This document shows positions 17,408 through 22,697 of a DNA stretch of 22,697 nt, piece after piece. The DNA comes from CAJBLF01 sp964504915 (GTDB lineage Bacteria > Patescibacteriota > Gracilibacteria > Absconditabacterales > Absconditicoccaceae), in contig CAZDFH010000011.1 of the NCBI GenBank assembly GCA_964504915.1, positions 1-22,697 of the forward strand. The letters run 5' to 3'. Within the stretch, counting starts at the first letter, position 1; every line of letters begins with the position of its first letter. Both the position numbers and the translations under genes were made by a program. The notes beneath the pieces were generated by a model that had not been told where the DNA came from, searched no databases, and worked only from the letters and a program-made list of their open reading frames with translations.

Positions 17408-17470
17408 CGGATAACGGTAAAACGGGATAACAGTCAAATTGATAAAAACAGATAATGGTGAAATTGGAAA
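17402..17470 (+). repeat. GATAACGG word repeat overlapping a stop codon
   Basis: Words TGATAACGG, ATAACGGTAAAACGG, GATAACAG, GATAAAAACAG, GATAATGGTGAAATTGG. The first word contains the TGA and TAA codons that end the OLD gene. The 14-mer AATGGTGAAATTGG also occurs on the minus strand just after the stop of the IscU-like gene. Confidence 0.7.
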
Positions 17471-17513
17471 ATGTTTCTCCTTGTGTACTGCTATTTGTTA
17501 ACTCTTATCGCAA

Positions 17514-18098
17514 TTATCCTTTTAAGACAAAGAATGCTGCCACAGCGATGAAGATAAGTGATAATCCTATAAATACTAAATTTTTCACTTTTTCATTTTT
17601 GATCGCTCATTTGAGCTGACTAATTTTGTCTTCTAACTTTTGCTTTTCTACAATGGCTTCTTGCTTCTCTCTTGTGTAATCAGGCAGAGCTACCATGTGT
17701 TTGATCTTTGTTTCTAATTCAGAAACTCTTTGTTGAAGAACAAAAATCACTTTGTTTTTTTCTTCCAACATTTTGTCTTTCTCTTTAAAAATCAAGAAAA
17801 ATTTCTCAACTTTTTGATCAATAGCATCTTCAATTCACTTGGTACTCAAAGTACTCGTGTTTGTGTTGTTTGAGCTAGTGGGCGTGGCACTTTGACTGAC
17901 AATTTCACTGTTTAATTCTTGGCGAAGGGTAGAGAATTCTTGTTGTAAGGAAATAATTTCCTCTTTTGCCAAAATGACCTTATTGGCAATCTTCTTGTAC
18001 GAAAGTTTCCCACTTTTGATATATCTGTCTACTGTCCTTGTAGAGATATTCAATGTTTTGGCCGCAGCTTCTCTCGTAACGTTGTACGTTTTACTCAT
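17514..18098 (-). CDS. Tail-anchored HTH / coiled-coil protein
   Basis: A 194-residue protein joined across two TGA/Gly codons. Residues 5-50 are a MerR/excisionase-type helix-turn-helix (TREAAAKTLNIS, TVDRYIKSGKL, KVILAKEEIISLQQ); 45-65 and about 95-162 are charged heptad-like coiled coil (EEKNKVIFVLQQRVSELETK); a Ser/Thr/Asn-rich linker lies at 67-87. Residues about 170-192 form one C-terminal transmembrane helix (LVFIGLSLIFIAVAAFFVL) followed by LKG. Such an order would put a DNA-binding domain on a stalk at the inner membrane face. It is the last gene of a minus-strand group but separated from the next by a terminator. Related domain orders occur in plasmid or phage-linked replication and partition regulators; the function is not known. 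Confidence 0.75.
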
Positions 18099-18168
18099 CT
18101 TGAATTCAGATTTATATAATTAAAATGGAATTACTTAGCTTAGTGTATACGTGAATTTCTCTTCATAC

Positions 18169-18190
18169 AAAAATGCGTAATCCTGCATTT
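18169..18190 (-). terminator. Minus-strand terminator
   Basis: AAATGC (18171-18176) / GCATTT (18185-18190), 8-base loop; on the minus strand followed by TTTTTG. It lies between the 90-residue gene and the HTH gene, suggesting separate transcripts. Confidence 0.5.
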
Positions 18191-18229
18191 GTGGGCAGTC
18201 TTTTCGTGATGCTCTTCAGGTTTATTTTT

Positions 18230-18502
18230 TTATTTGTTTAGCTCGAATTTAGTCGGTTCAGTTTCCTTCAAGTCATCTAAAAGTGATTGAATGAACAGTG
18301 TCAATACGGCTCCTCGTAGCATTCATAAAGTGATGATATAAATATATGCTGTGGGAAATGTATTGGCTGTGTAATATCACATAAAAAAGTTTATGCCATT
18401 ACCGCTGGATGGTCCGTCTGCAGCATTTTGAATGTAAGGTATTAAGACTAATATTAATATCACGATAGCTGCTCGCATTAGAATGGCTGTTCTTTTTTTC
18501 AT
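18230..18502 (-). CDS. Small 90-residue membrane protein, unknown
   Basis: Starts MKKRTAILMRAAIVILILVL, a first transmembrane segment or signal anchor at residues 8-23. An extracytoplasmic loop rich in Gly/Asn (AADGPSSGNGINF) follows, then a second hydrophobic part around 50-72 (TAYIYIITLGMLRGAVLTLF) and a polar acidic C-terminus. Two codons are TGA/Gly. It lies 43 bases after the holin-like gene on the same strand, so they may be cotranscribed. The composition resembles pilin-like or TrbC/VirB2-like small subunits (anchor, short loop, second TM), but I see no decisive motif. Confidence 0.6.
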
Positions 18503-18545
18503 TTTTATATAGTTTATTTATTAAATAAAATTTTTTATTTTTGGA

Positions 18546-18929
18546 TTATATGAGCTTTTTGACTAACAGATGAACGAAGGTAACAATGAGTGAAAGAATG
18601 AATGTTTGTGATAGCGTCCCTAAGGTAATGATGATGCCAATGTCTGCGTAATTGAGTGATTGCTCAAAGATATAGAGCAGGAGAAGATTGATGATAAGTC
18701 CCGAAATGCCTAATGTAATATATTTGATAGGCAATGTTAGTGCTTTGAGGATCGTTCTTAAGAGTGAATTGAAAATCCGGAATGCGAAACCTAACGCTCA
18801 GAATACAATCAATGTGTCTTTGTAGACTGAAGTGACTTTGAATCATAATTCTGGTATCTGATTGGCAATGACGTATAGGAGCACTGCATTGATGACAATC
18901 GTTATGACAAAGTGCTTGATAACTTTCAT
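18546..18929 (-). CDS. Four-TM holin-like membrane protein
   Basis: A 127-residue protein starting MKVIKHFVITIVINAVLLYV with four hydrophobic segments (about 5-22, 38-55, 68-88, 95-121). The layout and the middle segment KALTLPIKYITLGISGLIIN match the PF04020/phage holin 4 superfamily (N-terminal TM, LPxxxxTLGxxxxxxN motif). The Leu-Pro-x-Lys-x-x-x-Leu-Gly signature is clear. Two glycines are TGA codons. A longer in-frame reading exists upstream, but the ATG at 18929 gives the family-like N-terminus; a weak GAGG lies right before it. Despite the name, such proteins are mostly conserved bacterial membrane proteins of unknown function. Confidence 0.75.
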
Positions 18930-19128
18930 CCTCGTGCATTCATATAAAAAATATTTTTTTATTTCATTGCGTGATTGACTTGTAACTAATTGTCTATGTG
19001 TTTCAAGATTAAGCTGTCTCTTTAGGTTGACTTTTTGACATTTTACTATCATTATTGTCAATAACCTGTCAATATCTGTCTCGAATCGGCAAAATGAGTT
19101 ATGGGTGGAACGAATTGTGTGTGAAACG

Positions 19129-19165
19129 GGTGAAATGAGACCGGTCCGTTTTTACCAATTTCACC
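19129..19165. repeat. Inverted repeat around an ACCGGT core
   Basis: GGTGAAAT (19129-19136) / ATTTCACC (19158-19165) with the palindrome GACCGGTC between, just after the stop of the minus-strand IscU-like gene. Only the plus-strand side has T-rich DNA behind it, so terminator function is uncertain. Confidence 0.5.
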
Positions 19166-19178
19166 ATTTTTACTCTTT

Positions 19179-19586
19179 TTACTCGTCGAGGAGATCATCA
19201 AACGTATCTTCTTCACCATCTTTGAGATAGTTGTGGATTGCATTTCTAGCTGCCATGATGGCAATAATTGCTGCCCTCTTTCTTCTGGGTGATACTTCAA
19301 ATCATTTATCTAACATCGTCTGATGCGTTCGTGTCAAAACGTCATGAATATTTTCTCCTATAATAAATTCTGATAGGAAGCTGGCTGCCGCTGTTGTAAT
19401 GGTCGAGCAATTCCCATCAAAGCTATACTCCTCTATTTTATCATTTTTGATAACGAGATATACTGTAATATCATCTCCACAGATAAAATTACCTTCGTGT
19501 TGTTTGACTGTATATGTAGCTAATGCAAAATTCTGAAGTGGATTCTTGGAATATTCTTGGACTAACAAACTATGTTCTTCACTCAT
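19179..19586 (-). CDS. IscU/NifU N-terminal-like scaffold protein lacking the third Cys
   Basis: A 135-residue protein of the NifU_N/IscU/SufU superfamily, which assembles Fe-S clusters on three cysteines. Cys36 is present in FICGDDITVYL and Cys60 in FDGNCSTITTAAASFLSE, followed by the expected IIGENIHDVL. The third conserved site, normally RxKCA, reads SPRRKRAAIIAIMAARNAI: Arg104 stands where Cys is expected. Gly95 is the only TGA codon. The acidic C-terminus EEDTFDDLLDE is extra. Without the third ligand the protein may hold a labile or different metal site, or act as a sulfur-transfer partner only. No SufS/IscS gene is in the window. Confidence 0.8.
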
Positions 19587-19610
19587 TTCTCATTTATTGA
19601 ATTTTAAAAT

Positions 19611-19677
19611 ATGGAGAATGGAAGATGGAGAATTAAGGAATAGATTTTCAATTTTCAATCCTCAATTTTCAATCCCA
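19611..19677 (+). repeat. GGAGAATGG and TTTTCAATC word repeats
   Basis: ATGGAGAATGGAAGATGGAGAATT (19611-19634), then TTTTCAATTTTCAATCCTCAATTTTCAATCCC (19645-19677): two blocks, the second nearly the reverse complement style of the first (GAAAATTGA). Located upstream of the IscU-like gene. Confidence 0.75.
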
Positions 19678-19697
19678 CACTAATTATATTTAGCTTC

Positions 19698-19724
19698 GTA
19701 TAGACGCATGCAATGCGTCTCTAC
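19698..19724. repeat. Palindromic element with AGACGCAT/ATGCGTCT
   Basis: Perfect 8-bp arms AGACGCAT (19702-19709) and ATGCGTCT (19713-19720), loop GCA, extended by GTA/TAC after one mismatch. From memory, very similar GTAGAGACGC...GCGTCTCTAC palindromes are common dispersed intergenic repeats in cyanobacteria and Bacteroidota. Confidence 0.75.
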
Positions 19725-19742
19725 AGCTATTTGTGTGGGGTA

Positions 19743-20138
19743 TTATTCTGCTCTATATCGTAGGTGTTCTACTAATTTTTTTAGTGTAAGAATAATTTTG
19801 TTGCTCAGCTCGATAAATCATTTGATGGCTATGATCTCAAATTGGTAAATCTGGTCTGCAAAACTTTGCATAGCAATGACAAATTTATTTGAATTGATTT
19901 CTAATACTACATCAAATGTATTCTCCTGTGTCTCTACAAAAGCAGCTTTGATATTTCACAGACAAATAGTCTTGGAAGAAATGTCAGTTGGCGATAGGAG
20001 TATCAGTTGATTCATGTATGATAAGATATTAGATAAAATCATGTGGAGTTGCATAATATTTTTCTGTGTGATGAATGCAAGCGAAATATCGTCAAAATTT
20101 TTGTGGAAAAATCGACTTGATTTTTGGGTAAAAAGCAT
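19743..20138 (-). CDS. Hypothetical 131-residue protein, divergent from AbiEi-like gene
   Basis: Continuous only with two TGA codons read as Gly. Starts MLFTQKSSRFFHKNFDDISL; the middle has QKNIMQLHMILSNILSYMNQ, the end NSNKFVIAMQSFADQIYQFE and a helical LTLKKLVEHLRYR. No membrane segment, no recognised motif. It mixes strands and helices and ends in a basic helix. The start is uncertain: the frame stays open to 20273 but upstream codons overlap the divergent gene, so ATG 20138 is preferred. 39 bases separate the two starts, the spacing of a shared regulatory region. Confidence 0.5.
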
Positions 20139-20177
20139 TAGATTAATTTTACTAACTTTATCGATACTTATTGGTAA

Positions 20178-20954
20178 ATGGAAAACAAAGCTTCTGACAT
20201 CCTTGTGAAAAAGTTGATGAAACGGAAATGAAAATTGATTGACATCAAGAAAATTGAAGATGTAGTCAAACATGTGTATGGCGATGTCTTGTCTACGCAG
20301 AGAGTGTACAAGGTGGTCTATTATCTCAAGAATAGGTGATATCTAGAAAATCTGAAGAAGAATGTTTTTTTCGTGAAATGAGCAGAGGAAAAATATAGTA
20401 CAGAAGAAATTTTGGATCTCTTTTATTGGAGGCTGGTCAAAGAGCATTGTAATGATTTCCTTACTTCTCGTTGGTATATCGGTGGGGTAAAAGCGTTGGA
20501 ACTCAGTCTCTCCTCTTTTGATGTGCCAGAAGAACTCCTCATTGTCAATCAATATAAGCAATCTACAGAAGTTATTATGCTAGATAAGCAAATAGTCTTC
20601 AAGACCTATTCTCATGCGAGAGAGAAGACTACGCTCTTCCCCTTCTTTTGGAAATTAACAAAAAAAGTCTTGATCGGGAAGACTTTATTTCCTGTGGCCT
20701 GTCTCGAATTGTCTATATTAGAGAGTTTGTACAACCCATCTATGGTTTCACAGGGATATGTGAATGAATTGGTCAAAAAAGTATTAAGAAAACAATGGAA
20801 ATCTCTAGATATCTCTATCCGAGCGAATGTACTCAAAAAAAATAAGCACCATACGAGTATCAATAGACTTTATGTGCTTGCTAAGACCATTGATCAAGAT
20901 CTAGCAGACAAAATTAAGAGTATCATAAAAAAATATGGCTACCTTATTAATTAA
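20178..20954 (+). CDS. AbiEi-like winged-helix protein
   Basis: A 258-residue protein. Residues about 1-70 form a winged helix (KLIDIKKIEDVVKHVYG, VYKVVYYLKNRGYLENLK, KNVFFVKG), as in the N-terminus of AbiEi antitoxins and related regulators; residues 75-200 hold an AbiEi-type body (LDLFYWRLVKEHC, SRWYIGGVKALELS, QIVFKTYSH, VACLELSILES). The C-terminus is basic and helical. Three glycines are TGA codons. AbiEi normally represses and neutralises an AbiEii nucleotidyltransferase encoded next to it; no such gene is present here, and the nearest candidate partner is the divergent unknown gene. The assignment rests on domain order, so moderate. Confidence 0.55.
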
Positions 20955-20980
20955 TAGTGTATAGTGTATAGTGAAGAGTG
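20955..20980 (+). repeat. TAGTGTA word repeat after a stop codon
   Basis: TAGTGTATAGTGTATAGTGAAGAGTG begins at the base after the TAA of the AbiEi-like gene; AGTG words recur every 7-8 bases. Its last part belongs to the 55-base block duplicated around the N-gap. Confidence 0.7.
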
Positions 20981-21186
20981 AAAGTTCCAATTACATATTT
21001 TTGATTTGTTCTTCGAGGAATGCGCCTAATGNNNNNNNNNNNNNNNNNNNNNNNNNNNNNNNNNNNNNNNNNNNNNNNNNNNNNNNNNNNNNNNNNNNNN
21101 NNNNNNNNNNNNNNNNNNNNNNNNNNNNNNNAGTGAAAGTTCCAATTACATATTTTTGATTTGTTCTTCGAGGAATGCGCCTAATG
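20977..21186. other. 100-N gap flanked by identical 55-base copies
   Basis: The 55 bases at 20977-21031 are identical to 21132-21186, with exactly 100 N between (21032-21131). Two contig ends that overlap were joined with a fixed-size gap. The real sequence very likely has one copy and no gap, shortening the window by 155 bases. The copy at 21132-21186 contains the 3' end of the ligase gene. Confidence 0.9.
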
Positions 21187-22042
21187 ACTTATACCCGTGA
21201 TATGCTAGTGCTTGAGGTAAGAAGCTTTTGTCTGTCATCCCTGGGATGGTATTTACTTCTATGAAGTAAAATATTCCTTTGCTATAAAAAAAATCTATTC
21301 TGGAAAGAGTCTTGAGTTTTAATCTTTTGTGGATTGCTATAGACATCTTCTCTAGTGTTATCTGCATTTTTTTGTCTATCTTGGCTGGAGTGATTTCTTG
21401 AGTCTCTGCTCGTTTGTATTTCGCATCAAAATCAAAAAACGCTCTAGATGTTACTATTTCTGTGATGGCAATGGGTGTTATTTTCTTATTATAATCACCC
21501 ACAACAGAAACGGTAAATTCTCTTCATTTGATAGCTTTTTGGATGATAACGTCATCATATTTTAAAATCTTCTGGATGAGCTTTGTCGCTTTCTCGATGG
21601 TATCGAATATGCCTGCGTCCAATGAAGATCCTCAATGGTTTGGCTTTACAAATAATTTACCTTTAATCTTGCCTTTTTTTATGTCACTTATCTCTTGGAC
21701 AAGAAAAGTCTGAGGAACTGTAAATCACAAATCTTGAGCGATCATATTGGTTAGATATTTATTCATAGATATACAATGTCATTCAGATCAAGATAATAAA
21801 AATGGTTTGTTCATCATTTCCAATAAACCAAAGATTTTTCCATCTTCTATATATTCTCCATGTCCCATCGGGATAATAAGATCATATTTATCTTGCTGAC
21901 TCACAAATTTACAAATATCCTCTGGCAGACAAAACGTATCGACCTTATGTTTCTTTGTAAGATGGGCTTCTACATTTTTTGCACTCTTGAGAGAAATCTC
22001 TATTTCTTGAGTTCATCAAGTCAGTAGGGCAATTTTTTTCAT
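21146..22042 (-). CDS. ddl: D-alanine--D-alanine ligase
   Basis: A 298-residue ATP-grasp enzyme that makes D-Ala-D-Ala for peptidoglycan. The N-terminal signature LLTGGTQEIEISLKSAKNV is present with both glycines coded by TGA; MGHGEYIEDGKIFGLLEMMN matches the HGxxGEDGxxQGLLE motif, with small differences; KPNHGGSSLDAG is the ATP-binding KPxxxGSSxG loop; GREFTVSVVGD and FIEVNTIPGMTDKSF (EVNTIPGMT at 262-270) are the metal and substrate motifs. The length is slightly short. The gene upstream is an M23 peptidase, so this is a cell-wall locus. The 3' end lies in the duplicated block beside the N-gap, but the stop TAA (21146-21148) is intact. Confidence 0.93.
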
Positions 22043-22064
22043 GATAAGAAAATTAATTAAATAA

Positions 22065-22094
22065 AAACCATTGCTTATCGTTTAGCCATGGTTT
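22065..22094 (-). terminator. Minus-strand terminator between M23 gene and ddl
   Basis: AAACCAT (22065-22071) / ATGGTTT (22088-22094); on the minus strand the inner GCT/AGC also pairs (one bulged G) and TTTTTATTT follows. It would separate the M23 transcript from ddl. Confidence 0.65.
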
Positions 22095-22144
22095 ATATTA
22101 TCTAAATTTATTATGTATTCCAGTGTTATTTTGGTATTTGAAGT

Positions 22145-22697
22145 CTATATGAACATTACTTCTTTACTTTCTACTTTCAAATATCCTCACATATCTGTTA
22201 CATTATAATTGTTAAAATGTAAGTGCGGAAGATCCATCATTCCACTTGCACAAGTATAGCCAATAGGTTGCCCTGCTTCTACTTTCATTCCAATATATAT
22301 ATCATCTGGATTGCTGTGTCCATATTCAGAATAAGCTCAAAATCAATGCTTTATACGAATATGATTATATGGTAAATTTCAATATTTTTCTAGGTCCATA
22401 CCATATCCATTATTTCCCGTTTCTATATGATCAATCATTCAAGCGTTTGCAGCCAGTACCGGTGTTCATAAAGGTACCAAGAAATCTTTGGCATATTTGG
22501 CGCTATATTCTTCTTTGTGTGTAATAGGACTTAGATCTATATAGAATTTTTTCCATCGTCAAAGACTTAATATTTCTAATAACTCTGGTTTCGCACGTAA
22601 ATCTTCGGGCCATTTTTGATTGACTAAACCTTTGCCTAGAACTTTCTCTAACTTTAGTACAACATCTTTTTGATAGATATTTGCTGTATATTTGCTT
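22145..22697 (-). CDS. M23 (LytM-like) metallopeptidase, N-terminus off-window
   Basis: The last 183 residues of a peptidoglycan-hydrolase family protein; the 5' part is beyond the right edge. LytM-domain marks: DFLVPLGTPVLAANAGMIDHIE (family: DFxxPxGTPVxAxxxGxV), HIRIKHGFGAYSEYGHS, GMKVEAGQPIGYTCASG and PHLHFN. The HLH metal site and the YxH motif are intact, but at the first zinc ligand, normally HxxxD, the sequence is KYAKD: the Asp is kept and the His is replaced by Lys. So the domain may be a degenerate regulator rather than an active endopeptidase, or use another ligand. Seven codons are TGA/Gly. It lies upstream of ddl on the same strand. Confidence 0.8.

Noticed and set aside
15494..18098. 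Complete Gabija, retron or PARIS system
   Set aside because: No UvrD-like helicase, reverse transcriptase or second effector next to the OLD nuclease; the following gene is on the opposite strand.
20977..21186. Genuine direct repeat or attachment site
   Set aside because: Exact 55-base identity around exactly 100 N is explained by unmerged contig overlap.

Overview
The window reads as AT-rich Candidate Phyla Radiation (Patescibacteria) DNA that uses genetic code 25, in which UGA encodes glycine. Under the standard code almost every long gene is broken at TGA. Reading TGA as Gly restores full-length conserved proteins, and the TGA codons fall on glycines of family motifs: the M20 metal-site loop, the GalU nucleotide loop, the methyltransferase DLGCGDG loop, the TruD FGAQRFG motif and the D-Ala ligase HGGSS loop. 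Only TAA and TAG end genes. This points to Absconditabacteria (SR1) or Gracilibacteria (BD1-5/GN02); I cannot separate the two from this window. All gene limits below use code 25.

Layout. Positions 1-8186 are a plus-strand block of housekeeping genes: the C-terminus of a PSP1-domain protein, a membrane-anchored TPR protein, an M20 dipeptidase, GalU, a CYTH-domain phosphatase/cyclase-like protein, an HD-domain hydrolase, the replicative helicase DnaB, a TPM-domain membrane protein with a glycine tail, and LemA. Positions 8187-8675 hold no protein gene but contain a probable structured RNA and a cluster of terminators. Positions 8676-12655 carry a 62-residue protein, an APH-like kinase fold protein, a membrane-anchored methyltransferase, TruD and two zinc-ribbon proteins.

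Positions 12656-20954 look like an accessory region. They hold a compact promoter-RNA-terminator unit, a PBECR-like nuclease, decayed or very small membrane-protein genes, a 670-base gene-poor stretch, a stand-alone OLD-family ATPase/TOPRIM nuclease, a tail-anchored HTH/coiled-coil protein, two small membrane proteins (one holin-like), an IscU/NifU-like protein lacking its third cysteine, and a divergent pair consisting of an unknown protein and an AbiEi-like winged-helix protein. The OLD nuclease, PBECR nuclease and AbiEi-like gene are the defence or mobile-element flavoured content; none shows its usual partner here. Positions 21146-22697 are cell-wall genes on the minus strand (D-Ala-D-Ala ligase and an M23 peptidase).

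General traits: convincing Shine-Dalgarno sequences are nearly absent. Four genes have a TATAAT-like hexamer exactly 8 bases before ATG, suggesting leaderless mRNAs. Many intergenic gaps hold short degenerate word repeats, often directly after stop codons. There are two N-gaps. The 100-N gap is flanked by identical 55-base copies and is almost certainly a scaffolding artefact.
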